Source: Mannheimia granulomatis (lineage in GTDB: Bacteria; Pseudomonadota; Gammaproteobacteria; Enterobacterales; Pasteurellaceae). Taken from it: 64,000 nucleotides of DNA. Of the stretch, positions 1-11,029 are shown one piece after another (the stretch's first letter is position 1; each line of letters begins with the position of its first letter). Location: NCBI RefSeq assembly GCF_013377255.1, contig NZ_CP016614.1, positions 556,001 through 620,000 of the forward strand, read 5' to 3'. The notes under the pieces were generated by a model. It was not told the origin of the DNA and searched no databases. It worked only from the letters and a program-made list of their open reading frames with translations. Made by a program: the position numbers and the translations under genes.

Positions 1-1682
1 GCAGCACCTCAATTAGACCCTTATTTAAATCAAATTGATGCAACTCAGCAACAACCCAAACCCAGCAACAAAAAGAGCAAGAACGACAATTTACCCCTTC
101 TGCCGATGTGCGTACAGATTTAACTCAAGATAGTCTATTTTTATCAAATCACGAATCTCCTTGTTACCCTATTCACCAAATTACCATAACCGATTACGCT
201 AGCCCCTCCCAAACCAGTCAATTCCAATGGGCATTTGAAAAAGCTGCCAAATCACTCCGTTTGACATTACCACACTGTTTTGGTGGTGAAGGTTTAGGTA
301 TATTGATGAAGCAGGTGCAAAATGAAATTATCGGTCGTGGCTATGTGACCACTCGAGTGGTGACTCAAGAGCAAGATTTGCGTGGCGGAAAGTTAGCATT
401 AACAGTGATTCCCGGTAAGGTTCGTAATACGCTAGTTGCAGACAGCGGTGTTGTTCCTCGATTCACACCATTACACGCTTTTACAGCTTTAACCTTTGAG
501 TCGGGTGATTTACTGAATGTTCGGGATATTGAACAATCGTTAGAAAACTTAAAACGCGTGCCGACAGTTGACGCGAATATTGAGATTTTACCGAGCGAAA
601 GTGATAAAGCTGAAGTGGGTGAAAGTGATTTAAAAATCAGTTACAACCAAGCTTTTCCATTTCGTCTGAATTTAGGCTTAGATGATGCAGGTTCCACTTC
701 AACGGGGAAATGGCAAGCCAGCGGCACACTTTCTATTGATAATATTTTTTCTGCAAACGACCTTTTCTATACTTCTTTTACTCACTCCATTAAACAAAAA
801 GGCGATGATAACGGCAAGCGTGCCAGCAAAAATTTCTCTCTTTACTATTCGATTCCGTTTGGCTATTGGCAGCTAGCCTTTTCCCACACCCAAAATCGTT
901 ATCACCAAGAAGTATTTGGGGCTTTCGATAAAAGCTACATGTATGCAGGTGAAAGTGATACTGATAAGTTAACCCTTTCTTACTTGATTTACCGAGACAG
1001 CACACGCAAAACCGGTATTTCCGGTTCGCTTTGGTCTCGTCAATCTCAAAACTATATTGACGGTGGTGAAGTTGAGGTACAAAAGCGTCGAATGGCAGGT
1101 TGGGAAGTCGGTTTTAACCATAAAGAATACTTTCCGGCGGCAACTTTAGAGTTTTCTGCAAGCTTCAAGCGTGGTACTGCTGCTCGAGGTTCCTTATCTG
1201 CTCCTGAAGAGCTTTATGGCGAAGGCACATCTCGTCCGAAAATCATTACAGCCGGCGTGAGCTTAACCAAACCGTTTCAATGGGAAAATCAATCTTGGCA
1301 GTGGCAAAGTAGTTTGAATGCTCAGTGGAACAAAACCCCATTGATTCCGCAAGACCGTTTTTCGATTGGCAGCCGTTATACGGTACGAGGCTTTGATGGT
1401 GAACTCTCACTTTCCGGTGAGCGTGGCTGGAACTGGCGAAATGAACTGGTTTGGCAGTTTAGACCAACGCACGCTTTTTATTGGGCGGTTGATGGTGGAC
1501 GGGTATCCGGCTGGTCTACGGAAAATCAGCTGGGACATCACCTAATGGGGACGGCGATTGGTTTACGCGGTAGTGTAAAAGGGTTTAGTTATGATGTTTT
1601 TATGGGCAGACCGATGCGTAAACCGGAAGGTTTTAGAACCTCTGATGCCGTTGCTGGTTTTAATATCGGCTACAATTTTTAA
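1..1682 (+). CDS. TpsB outer-membrane transporter (ShlB/FhaC/HecB family), 5' end missing, apparent frame break
   Basis: Outer-membrane beta-barrel that would export the adjacent exoprotein by two-partner secretion. A POTRA-like segment begins with YPIHQITITDYA, the conserved loop-6 motif VRGF is followed by GERGWNWRNEL, and the barrel ends in a terminal Phe (GYNF), as expected of Omp85-like barrels. The gene starts before the window. Bases 1-54 read AAPQLDPYLNQIDATQQQ in one frame, and the continuation (QTQQQKEQERQFTPSADV) lies in another; adding one A near base 54 joins them. The only start codons in the long frame (GTG at 108 and later) leave no signal peptide, so the cell either has a broken transporter or the base is a sequence error. 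The stop is 49 bases before tpsA, so the two are probably cotranscribed. Family assignment is firm; integrity is uncertain. Confidence 0.88.
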
Positions 1683-1731
1683 TTTATTTTTCGGGCAAGC
1701 CAAATTTTGGCAAAGATTTAAGGATTAAAGT

Positions 1732-4700
1732 ATGAACAAACAATATTTCCGAGTCATTTTCAGCAAAACATTACAACGTTTAGTTGTCGTTTCTGAATTA
1801 GCCAAATCTGAAGGGAAATCAACAGAATCCTCTCCAAGCGGTCAGATTTTGCAAAAAATTTGCAAGATAAGACCGCTTGTATTTAGTTTGTTCTACGCTT
1901 TGGGCTTTGTCACTTTTTCGCAGAATGCCTTTGCGGAAAATTTAATTATTCAAGCTGACAGCTCAGCCTCGAAAAATCAGCAGCCGATTATCTTACAAAC
2001 CGCAAACGGTTTACCTCAAGTCAATATCCAAACTCCGAACGATAAAGGGCTTTCTCACAACAAATACAGCCAATTTGATGTTGCCGAGAAAGGGGCAATT
2101 CTCAACAACAGCCGTACAACTACCCAAACCCAACAAGCAGGATTAGTGCAGGGCAACCCTTATTTAGCTCGCGGTGAAGCGAAGGTGATTTTAAACGAAG
2201 TCAATTCCAACAAACCTTCTGTAATGAAAGGCTATGTGGAGGTTGCAGGGAAAAAAGCCGATGTGATTATCGCCAACCCAAGCGGCTTGCATTGCGAAGG
2301 CTGTGGGATTATTAATTCCGACCGAGCGACTTTTACTACCGGCAAACCGGAAATCAAAAACGGGCAGGTGGACAACTTCAAAATAGAGGCGGGAAAAGTA
2401 AAAGTCAGTGGTAAAGGGCTGGACAACAGCCGTGTGGACTACACCGAAATTCTTGCCCGAGAAGCTGAGGTGAATGCCGGAATTTGGTCGAAAAAAGAGA
2501 CAAAGGTGATTACTGGTAAAAACACCATCAAGCGGTCGGAAACGGACAAAAATTTGCAAATTATTAATACAAAACAACCGCTTGCAAATGAAGACAAACC
2601 ACAGGTGGCAATTGATGTGGGTGAACTAGGCGGCATGTATTCGGGCAAAATCCACCTCATCGGCACGGAAAAGGGTGTGGGGGTACGCAATACAGGACAT
2701 ATTGGCGCGAGTAGTGAAACGCTACAAATCGACAGCCAAGGGCGAATTGTGAATACCGGCACGCTCAATGCAGCCAAACCGGTGACATTAACCGCAAGCC
2801 AAGGGATTGAAAATAAAGGGAAAATTGAGAATAAGCAGGGGGATATTCAGCTCACTTCAAAATCAGACATTCAAAACAGCGGCTCGATGGTTGCTCGTGG
2901 CGGCAATATTCAGCAAAAAGCGGAGACTCAAATTCACCAAAGTGGTGAGGCGGTAGCGAAGGGAAATATTCGTTATACTGCAAAAAATATAGAAGCAACG
3001 AAGGATTCTTTAATTGCCGCGGGGGTAAATATCCAAGATGGTAAGCAAGGTGGAGCCCGACAATTAGAAGAAAAATCTGCACAAGGAAAATCCGTTCACC
3101 TTGTCAGTCAAGGAAAAATTACCGCTCAGGGGAAAAATATTGCCTCAGGCAAAATCACGATTTCTGCCACAGAAATTGACGCTAACCTAATCCAAAATAA
3201 TGCATATACAATTGAATATACGGCGAAATCAGGCGATATTCAGGCAGATAATGCGCGTTTAACGGCAGAACAAATCCATTTAACTACGCCAAACTTACTT
3301 TCCACACAAGGCAGTTTTTTAACAGCGAACGTGATAAATACATCACAAAAATCCTTAAATGCCCAAAATGCAGTGTGGAAACAAACGGGTGAGCAGGATT
3401 TTCGTTTAACCGGAGAGAGGATTAATACCCAAGGTAGCGAGTTTAGCACGCAGGGTAATTTTTTCATTAATGCTAAGCAATTAGACAATCAACAAGGCAC
3501 ACTAAGTAGTGGAAAATCGCTTTATTTGGATTTAAAAGGCCATTTAAATTCGGCTGATGGAAAATTATTTGCGGGAGAAAATCTAAGAATCAATAGCCAA
3601 AATTTAAATAATGATAGTGGTTTAATTTATGCTAAACAAAAAATAGGTATAGCGGTTAAAAATGGATTAGTGAGTAATAAGAATACAAACTCAACCTCAA
3701 CCTATAAAGGCATTATTGCAGGCAAGGAGCTATTATTAGAAAGTCAGACACTTGATAATACAAAAGGTCAAATAACAAGTGAAAATATTCGTTTAATGAC
3801 TTCTCAAATAAATAATGAAGAAGGGGCTATTCGTGCTGAGCATAATGTAGATATTCATGCAGATATATTGTTAAACCACAAAGGAATACTTTCTTCGGCT
3901 CAAAAAGCGAATTTAACGGTGAGCGAAATTAACCAGCAAAAAGGGATTATTGAGGCTCAACATTTACAATTAAATTCAAATAACCTTGCTTCCACAGAAA
4001 ATAGTCTTATTTTTGCAGAGCAACTTAATCTTACCACCAAGGGCGAATTGAATAATCAAAATAGCCGTATTGTGGCGAAAAAAGGGGCTTATGTAACAAC
4101 AGGTGGTAATGTAACTAATATTGGCGGAGTTATTGGTAGCAAAACTGCGGATTTACAGTTAAATACTCATAATCATCAGATCAATAATACAGCAGGTAAA
4201 ATTGTTGCGGCTCAACAATTGAATTTACAAAGTAGTTCATTATTAAATGAGCAAGGTTTTATTACGGCTAATAATATTCGCTTAGATACGAATAATGGCT
4301 CGTTAAATAATCAAAATACCCTTACCGGAAAAAAAGATAAAGGTATTATTGCTCGGCAAAATTTAGCATTAAATACAAAAGTGCTAGATAACCAGATGGG
4401 TAATGTCCTCAGCTTTAATACAGCTCAGCTCAATACAAGTGAAATCATCAATAATAGCGGGCAAATTCGTATTAGCGGTAATCTTGATATTCAATCGAAA
4501 AACTTATCGCAAAAAAATGGATTGATTACAGCAGACAAAACAACGCTTACTTTGTCGGAACTTAATTCAAGCCAAAATAGCGAAATTAGTGCCAATGAAA
4601 TTACTCTCAATGCCGATAAAGTCGCTAATCAAAATAGCCGTTTACAAGCAAATAAATCATTTACATTAGAGGCTAAACAAGGCATTACTAACCGGAATGG

Positions 4701-7700
4701 GATTATTGCCAGCAAAACAGACTCTCTTACAATTAATACCCACCAATCAACGCTGGATAATGCCAATGGCACACTGTTTGCTAACCAAGTATTAAACATT
4801 CAAAGCGGTAAGCTAGATAACCGAGCAGGCTTAATTTCGGCAAAACAGACAGAAATTAATACACAGCAAAACCAAATTGATAACCGTAATACGCAAGCTG
4901 AAAATAAAGGGATTATCGGCTTAGATAAACTTTCTCTAAATCATCTTTCCGTGCTTAATAACGAACAAGGCTTTATCCATTCAAATAAACAATTGGCGGT
5001 TTCGGCTACTTCTAACATTAATAACCAACAAGGCATTTTAAATAGTAAAGAGAATTTAACGCTTAATGCCGAACAAATTGATAATAAAGCCGGCACAATC
5101 AGTGCGAAAACAGCGGAAGTGAATGCGAAAGCGATTGATAATAACGCAGTCAGTGATGTTGGTTCGTTGATTTTAGGCACAACTCAGCTTGTGTTAAATG
5201 TAGAGCAGTTAGCTAACCAAAACACAAAAAGAAAACACACCGATAAAGCCCCGACACAAGGTATTCAAGCAGGGCAATTAACGCTAAATAGCAATATGCT
5301 CTCCAATCAACAAGGTGGTGTTTATGTTGCTGATGTTGCAATGATAACGGTTAATCAAACCCTCAATAATTTACAGGGCGAATTGCTTTCAGATAATGAA
5401 TTAACCATAAAAGATAATGGCAATTTAAGCCTTAACAATCAAGAAGGTTTAATTCAAGCAAAAAATCGCATTAACTTAACAGCAAAAACGTTAGAAAATG
5501 AAGGCTCAATTAAAACGGAAGGAGATTTAACCGTTCGTTTAAAAGATAGCTTTACTTTAAATAACACCTTTGAGGTTGGGAATGATCTCGATTTTAGTAC
5601 GCGAGGCGATTTTACCAATAATGTTGCTTTATTGATTGGTAATCGTGCAACCCTCTCTGCAAATCAAATTATCAATACTGCAAGCGGTGAAATTTCCTCA
5701 AAAAACAGCAAATTAACGGCGAAAGAGATAACCAATAGAGGCTTGATTGATGGCGAGAAAACATTACTAAATGCAAGTAAAATTAAAAATATTGGAACAG
5801 GAAGGATTTATGGTGATCATCTGTCATTAAAAGGACAGAACATCAATAATATTGCGGAAGTAGCAAATGGCAAAAGTCATGCTGCAACAATCGCTGCACG
5901 AAAAAGATTGGATTTTGGTGTAGGGACTTTAACGAATAGAGATCACTCGCTTATTCTGAGCTTAGGTGAAATGGCGATTGGTGGTGATTTAGATAGTGAA
6001 GGTTCTGCAATTGGTAAAGCAGATTTTGTTGATAATGGTAGTGCGACAATTGAAGTACTAGGAAATGTTCAACTAGGCATAAAAGAGGCTATAAATCAGG
6101 ATATACATTTGAAGGAAAGCTTTGAAGAGAGTGAGAAAAAACATCTAAATTATATGCGTGAATATACCGATGCAAACGGTAAAACAACACGAACAGACTG
6201 GTTTAGACATGGGGTTGATGGTATTTATCATCGTTATAACGGGCATAAAAGCGGACATACCAGATTTATATTTTTTGATAGAAATAAACAAGATCCAAAT
6301 GCTTATTCTAATGGTAGTCAAGACTTTTGGTTTGAACAAGATTATTTACGCAAGACAAAAACGCCTACTTATTATGATGCCTCTCCTGCTAAGTTTTTAG
6401 TTGGTGGTATATTATCTATTGATGGTGAAGAGAAAATGTTAAATAAATATAGCCATATTTTAGTAGGCGACAGGCTTATTTTAAATGGCAAGCATTTTAC
6501 TGAGAATGAATATAATAAATCATTAATAGGGAATGGTTTTTCTCTAGTTAATCAAGATTTGGAAAGAAAAATCATACATTATGATTTAGGAAAAGAAACC
6601 ATTTATAAATTTGAACGAAGACCAACAAAAAGAAAATGGCGTCATAAAAACTTTCGTGAACCAATGGGTGATAGAGACATAGATGAATATTCTTATGAGG
6701 ACATTAATTTTAATTTAATACAAAACGTTATAGGAATAAGTCCACAATATACTGGTAATAAAATTGGTGAAAAAGTCGAAGCCAACAACGTTTCCCTAGA
6801 CACCATCAGCATTACAGGGGATAACATCGACTCAAAAGGCAGTACGGTAAATATTACACTGACGCCAACGCTTAACGATAAAGATAAAAACACAATCGTT
6901 AATTCAGGGCAAGTTATCGGTAAATTAGATACCACTATTGATAATTTTGATCCCGATAAATTTGGTGAGTTGACGTTACCGACAATTAAAACCCATTTAG
7001 CGGACGTGACGTTACCACAGGCGAGTTTATACAAAATCAACCCGGATGCAACAAACGGCTATCTGGTCGAAACCGACCCTAAATTTACCGACCGCAAACA
7101 GTGGCTGAGTTCAGACTATATGTTTGAACAGCTTCGCCACAACCATGATAACGTGCATAAACGCTTGGGCGATGGGTTCTATGAGCAACGTTTAATCAAC
7201 GAACAAATCAACCAACTCACCGGTCGCCGATTTATACAAGGCTATGCTAATGATTTAGAGCAATACAAAGCCTTAATGAATAGCGGAGTGAAATACGCCA
7301 AACAATTTGACCTTGCAGTGGGTGTTGGCTTAACGGCTAAACAGATGTCGGAACTCACGACTGATATGGTGTGGCTGGTAAACAAAGAAGTCACCCTTAT
7401 TGATGGGAGAAAAGTCACCGCCCTTGTGCCACAGGTTTATCTCGTTGCTCGCAATAGTGACATTACCTCTCGAGGCGCAGTGATTTCGGCGAATCAAATT
7501 ATCGGCAGTGCGGATAAAGTGGAAAACAGCGGGGTAATTGCCGGCTTGGATTTAACCCGCCTACATAGCAATCAGCTGGAAAACCGAGGGGTAATGTTAG
7601 GGAATACGGTAGACCTATCCGTTACGCAGAATCTCATTAACTTAGGCGGTAAGATTGAGGCGGTGAAAGATTTATCCCTTTATGCCGGAAAAAATCTTGA

Positions 7701-10700
7701 AATCAGCTCTACCCTATCATCGAGCCAAAGTACGGATGGCAATTTTGCCCGCACGGTGTTAGACCAACTCGCTTCGGTAAAAGTCACCGGTGAAGGCGGA
7801 CGTTTAGCTTTACACAGTGATGATAACCTCACGATAAAAGCCGCTAATATTGAAAGCGAAGGCACATTAACAGCCAGTGCAGACAAGACATTGAACATCA
7901 CGACACTGAATGTCAGTAACAAAGAACATTACAACGGCAATGCAGATAACTACTATCGTTTAGACCAACAAGGTGAAATTGGCTCTACCCTGAGAGGTAA
8001 AGACGGTGTTCGCCTAGTCGGAATGGAAAATGCTACGTTTCGCCAAGCGACAGTGAGCAGCGAAAACGGGGACACTTTCATCGGCTCAAAAGGCGACGTG
8101 CGTATTGAATCAGGCGTGCAATCCGAACAATTAGCCAGCAGTTCGAAAGGCAGTACCAAAGGCTGGTTTAGTAAAACGACGGAAACCCGCCGGCACTATC
8201 ATAATACCACTGAAAATATCCGCAGTGAGGTAGATGGCAAGAACGTAACAATCTACTCGGAAACCGGCAAAGTGGATATTCACGGCTCTGCGGTGGTTGC
8301 CGATAAACAGTTACTGATTGACGGCAAAGCCGGTGTCAATATCACCTCTGCGACTAATACGCACTATACCGAAGAGGAACACATTAAAACGAAAAGCGGT
8401 TTAATGGGGACGGGCGGTATTGGCTTTAGTGTGGGCAAGAAGAAAGAACAGATTGAACAAGACCACACCCAACAAAGTGCAGCTCGTAGCCAAGTGGGGA
8501 ATTTATCGGGCGATACGATAATCCGTACAGACGGGCATTACCAACAAACCGGCAGTATCGTGACTTCTCGAGACGGCGATGTAGATATTACAGCGAAGTC
8601 TGCCAATATTACTGCTGCTCGTTCAGATTATGAAAGCAACTATAAACGAACTTATGAACAAAAAGGCGTCACGATTGCGGTGAATATTCCTGTGGTACAA
8701 GCGATACAAGCGGTCGATTCTGCGGTGAAATCTGCAAAAACTGTGGGAGATAGTAAAAATAACCGCATTAATGCAATGGCTGCAGCAAATACAGGGTTTG
8801 AGGCAATGCGAGCGGTGGATCAAATAATGAAAATAGATGAAGCCATCTCAAACGGCTCACTGACAGGCGGTGCTGTAGGGGTTAGTTTGACTTACGGACA
8901 GCAAAAATCGGTACAAACGCAACACAGCGAGGGTAATACGGCGGAAAAAAGTCAAATTAATGCAGGAGGTAAAGTGAATATTCAAACGGCAGGATCAGGT
9001 AAAGATTCACATATCACTATTGCCGGCTCGGATGTTGCCGGTTTAGGCGGTACGCATTTAAAAGCGGACGGCAAAGTCAGTATTGAAGCAGCAGACGAAA
9101 ACCATCTCGAACGCAGTAAAAATAAATCGAGCGGTTTTAATGTGGGCGTTGCGATCCAATTCGGTAATGGGGTATCGGCAGGGATAACCGCAGGCGGAAA
9201 CGTGGCCAAAGGCTACGGTAATGGTGAAAGTCAGGCTTGGTTGGCAAGCCAAGTGGGCGATAAAAACAGCAAAACTACGATAGAAAGCGGAAGTGATACC
9301 AATATTATCGGCTCACAAGTGAGAGGTAAACGGGTTGAACTTACGGCAGAACACTTGAATATCCAAAGTTTGCAAGACACCGCAAAATATGAGGGCAAAC
9401 AAGAAAGTGCTTCTGCACAAGTTACGGTGGGTTATGGTTTTTCAGCTAGCGGTAGTTACAATAATTCCAAAGCCTACTCAAATTATGCGAATGTGAAAAC
9501 ACAAGCAGGGATATTTGCTGGAGATGATGGCTATGATGTCGATATTCGTAACCATACCGATTTAAAAGGCGGAACAATCACTTCCACAGAACAAGCGGAA
9601 CAAGACGGAAAAAATCGATTTACAACGAATACACTGACTTATCAGGATATTTATAATCATTCGGATTATTCGGCAAAAGGCTTTGGCTTGAATGGTGGTT
9701 TTAGTGTGAGCGGCGGTGAAGCCCCGAAAGAAATAGCTGGGGTGAAATTACAACAAATTGGAGAAAATCACAAAGATGGCTCATCAAAAGTCGAGATGAG
9801 TGGTGTTGCCGGTGCTGCTTCACAAGGCAACAGGGGCGTTGCAAAACTGGCAACGGCACTCTTAGGGCAAGCAAGTGATAAAGGCAGCGAAGACGGTATT
9901 ACAACGGCTTCAATTAACACAAAAAACATCATCATTCGAGATAAGCAAGCTCAACAGCAATTAACCGGAAAAACAGCGGGGGAAACGGTAAAAGAAATTA
10001 ATAAAGCGAATATTCATCAGGAAGTAAATAAAGCGGATATTGAACAAATAAAAGCTGATGTCGAGAGAGATTTAAAAACGGCAACGGATTTTGTGGAAAA
10101 TCTTCACGAAAGGGGTGACGAAATTTATTACAAAATGGAAAAAAATGAGGATTCCGTATTTTCCGTTCAAAAGAAAACTGAAGATTGTAATCATATCAGT
10201 TGCTTAGATTTCAAGGCTGATAATTCACAAGAATTAAAACAGATTATTTACGGTGATGAAATTTTAACGGATGAGCAGGCTCAATTACTGAGTAAAGTTG
10301 CTACTGCGGGAATGCTGAATCTGGAACGAGAAGACAAAGTATCTAGTGCAATTTTATACGATAGGGATTTGACCTCAATTGACGAAACAGCGGTGATTTT
10401 AAATCGAGGTAGTGCTGGTGTTGTTAATGAAGTTATTTTTACAGGCTTCGAACGTTTGAGGGCTTGGGCAAATATGCCAAGTGTATTTGGAGCCTCAAAT
10501 GCGACAAGGGATCACGCTCAAATCAATAAGAAATTGGAAGAGTATAATGCACATAGAATATCTGAAGGAAAATCATCAGTCTCTGCTAATAACGTAGCTC
10601 ACAGTTTGGGTGTCTCGGGCAATAAAAATATGCTGAATTGGTCGGAGTATGTCGGAAATGAATATAAGAACACGAAGATTAATTTCTCGCATTTAGGCGG

Positions 10701-11028
10701 TTCATATCCGTCTGCTGAAATAGACAAACAAGCGAAAGAGCTATTTAGCGGTGTGAATACGGAATATCATGGTGCAAAAGGTGATTTTGTATATTCAGGA
10801 ATAGGAGGTTGGTTTATAGGAAATAATCCGAATGCTAGACAAGTAGAGGGATTAGGATTTGGTCAAGCTCATTCAGAGGCTAATCAGAATATTAATAATT
10901 TGAAGTATATTTATAAACTAGAGGAGAATGGAAATAAAGAAAAGAAATGGGCAGATGTTTATGAAATGTTAAAAAATACTTATCCTAATGGTATTAGAAA
11001 ATTCAACAAACTCTCGGAGAAAGAATAA
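1732..11028 (+). CDS. TpsA: CdiA/FhaB-like giant exoprotein with polymorphic toxin tail
   Basis: A 3098-aa secreted filamentous haemagglutinin/contact-dependent inhibition type protein. It starts at ATG with AAGGAT about 7 bases upstream. Residues 1-68 form an extended signal peptide (ESPR-like MNKQYFRVIFSKTLQRLVVV, then a hydrophobic core ending AFA). The TPS secretion domain follows (about 70-310), with ANPSGLHCEGCGIIN in place of the usual NPNG motif. Asn-rich beta-helical repeats run to about 1445. A repeat-poor, aromatic-rich insert spans about 1447-1690. A conserved block of the family (LVETDPKFTDRKQWLSSDYM) and further haemagglutinin repeats follow. The tail from about 2750 on is a toxin candidate: HSLG with Ser2958, Asp3018 and His3047 could be an alpha/beta-hydrolase triad. 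No VENN pretoxin motif is visible. A lipoprotein gene begins one base after the stop and is the likely immunity gene. Toxin activity is inferred. Confidence 0.9.
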   Translation: MNKQYFRVIFSKTLQRLVVVSELAKSEGKSTESSPSGQILQKICKIRPLVFSLFYALGFVTFSQNAFAENLIIQADSSASKNQQPIILQTANGLPQVNIQTPNDKGLSHNKYSQFDVAEKGAILNNSRTTTQTQQAGLVQGNPYLARGEAKVILNEVNSNKPSVMKGYVEVAGKKADVIIANPSGLHCEGCGIINSDRATFTTGKPEIKNGQVDNFKIEAGKVKVSGKGLDNSRVDYTEILAREAEVNAGIWSKKETKVITGKNTIKRSETDKNLQIINTKQPLANEDKPQVAIDVGELGGMYSGKIHLIGTEKGVGVRNTGHIGASSETLQIDSQGRIVNTGTLNAAKPVTLTASQGIENKGKIENKQGDIQLTSKSDIQNSGSMVARGGNIQQKAETQIHQSGEAVAKGNIRYTAKNIEATKDSLIAAGVNIQDGKQGGARQLEEKSAQGKSVHLVSQGKITAQGKNIASGKITISATEIDANLIQNNAYTIEYTAKSGDIQADNARLTAEQIHLTTPNLLSTQGSFLTANVINTSQKSLNAQNAVWKQTGEQDFRLTGERINTQGSEFSTQGNFFINAKQLDNQQGTLSSGKSLYLDLKGHLNSADGKLFAGENLRINSQNLNNDSGLIYAKQKIGIAVKNGLVSNKNTNSTSTYKGIIAGKELLLESQTLDNTKGQITSENIRLMTSQINNEEGAIRAEHNVDIHADILLNHKGILSSAQKANLTVSEINQQKGIIEAQHLQLNSNNLASTENSLIFAEQLNLTTKGELNNQNSRIVAKKGAYVTTGGNVTNIGGVIGSKTADLQLNTHNHQINNTAGKIVAAQQLNLQSSSLLNEQGFITANNIRLDTNNGSLNNQNTLTGKKDKGIIARQNLALNTKVLDNQMGNVLSFNTAQLNTSEIINNSGQIRISGNLDIQSKNLSQKNGLITADKTTLTLSELNSSQNSEISANEITLNADKVANQNSRLQANKSFTLEAKQGITNRNGIIASKTDSLTINTHQSTLDNANGTLFANQVLNIQSGKLDNRAGLISAKQTEINTQQNQIDNRNTQAENKGIIGLDKLSLNHLSVLNNEQGFIHSNKQLAVSATSNINNQQGILNSKENLTLNAEQIDNKAGTISAKTAEVNAKAIDNNAVSDVGSLILGTTQLVLNVEQLANQNTKRKHTDKAPTQGIQAGQLTLNSNMLSNQQGGVYVADVAMITVNQTLNNLQGELLSDNELTIKDNGNLSLNNQEGLIQAKNRINLTAKTLENEGSIKTEGDLTVRLKDSFTLNNTFEVGNDLDFSTRGDFTNNVALLIGNRATLSANQIINTASGEISSKNSKLTAKEITNRGLIDGEKTLLNASKIKNIGTGRIYGDHLSLKGQNINNIAEVANGKSHAATIAARKRLDFGVGTLTNRDHSLILSLGEMAIGGDLDSEGSAIGKADFVDNGSATIEVLGNVQLGIKEAINQDIHLKESFEESEKKHLNYMREYTDANGKTTRTDWFRHGVDGIYHRYNGHKSGHTRFIFFDRNKQDPNAYSNGSQDFWFEQDYLRKTKTPTYYDASPAKFLVGGILSIDGEEKMLNKYSHILVGDRLILNGKHFTENEYNKSLIGNGFSLVNQDLERKIIHYDLGKETIYKFERRPTKRKWRHKNFREPMGDRDIDEYSYEDINFNLIQNVIGISPQYTGNKIGEKVEANNVSLDTISITGDNIDSKGSTVNITLTPTLNDKDKNTIVNSGQVIGKLDTTIDNFDPDKFGELTLPTIKTHLADVTLPQASLYKINPDATNGYLVETDPKFTDRKQWLSSDYMFEQLRHNHDNVHKRLGDGFYEQRLINEQINQLTGRRFIQGYANDLEQYKALMNSGVKYAKQFDLAVGVGLTAKQMSELTTDMVWLVNKEVTLIDGRKVTALVPQVYLVARNSDITSRGAVISANQIIGSADKVENSGVIAGLDLTRLHSNQLENRGVMLGNTVDLSVTQNLINLGGKIEAVKDLSLYAGKNLEISSTLSSSQSTDGNFARTVLDQLASVKVTGEGGRLALHSDDNLTIKAANIESEGTLTASADKTLNITTLNVSNKEHYNGNADNYYRLDQQGEIGSTLRGKDGVRLVGMENATFRQATVSSENGDTFIGSKGDVRIESGVQSEQLASSSKGSTKGWFSKTTETRRHYHNTTENIRSEVDGKNVTIYSETGKVDIHGSAVVADKQLLIDGKAGVNITSATNTHYTEEEHIKTKSGLMGTGGIGFSVGKKKEQIEQDHTQQSAARSQVGNLSGDTIIRTDGHYQQTGSIVTSRDGDVDITAKSANITAARSDYESNYKRTYEQKGVTIAVNIPVVQAIQAVDSAVKSAKTVGDSKNNRINAMAAANTGFEAMRAVDQIMKIDEAISNGSLTGGAVGVSLTYGQQKSVQTQHSEGNTAEKSQINAGGKVNIQTAGSGKDSHITIAGSDVAGLGGTHLKADGKVSIEAADENHLERSKNKSSGFNVGVAIQFGNGVSAGITAGGNVAKGYGNGESQAWLASQVGDKNSKTTIESGSDTNIIGSQVRGKRVELTAEHLNIQSLQDTAKYEGKQESASAQVTVGYGFSASGSYNNSKAYSNYANVKTQAGIFAGDDGYDVDIRNHTDLKGGTITSTEQAEQDGKNRFTTNTLTYQDIYNHSDYSAKGFGLNGGFSVSGGEAPKEIAGVKLQQIGENHKDGSSKVEMSGVAGAASQGNRGVAKLATALLGQASDKGSEDGITTASINTKNIIIRDKQAQQQLTGKTAGETVKEINKANIHQEVNKADIEQIKADVERDLKTATDFVENLHERGDEIYYKMEKNEDSVFSVQKKTEDCNHISCLDFKADNSQELKQIIYGDEILTDEQAQLLSKVATAGMLNLEREDKVSSAILYDRDLTSIDETAVILNRGSAGVVNEVIFTGFERLRAWANMPSVFGASNATRDHAQINKKLEEYNAHRISEGKSSVSANNVAHSLGVSGNKNMLNWSEYVGNEYKNTKINFSHLGGSYPSAEIDKQAKELFSGVNTEYHGAKGDFVYSGIGGWFIGNNPNARQVEGLGFGQAHSEANQNINNLKYIYKLEENGNKEKKWADVYEMLKNTYPNGIRKFNKLSEKE
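1835..1879. repeat. Inverted pair of DNA uptake sequences inside the tpsA signal-peptide region
   Basis: CAAGCGGTC at 1835-1843 and GACCGCTTG at 1871-1879 form perfect 9-base arms around an AT-rich loop containing TTTGCAAG. This is the same structure as the intergenic uptake-sequence pairs of this genome, but here it is translated (SGQILQKICKIRPL) between the ESPR and the hydrophobic core of the signal peptide. Confidence 0.8.
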
Positions 11029-11029
11029 A

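Noticed and set aside
2191..3488. Long minus-strand open frames inside tpsA
   Set aside because: They are shadows of the repeat-rich coding strand, with no ribosome sites and no recognisable motifs.
6158..6400. Small plus-strand frame in the exoprotein insert
   Set aside because: It is an alternative frame of the aromatic-rich insert with no ribosome site.
10988..11029. Earlier start for the first lipoprotein
   Set aside because: It would add 14 polar residues before the signal peptide and lies entirely within tpsA.
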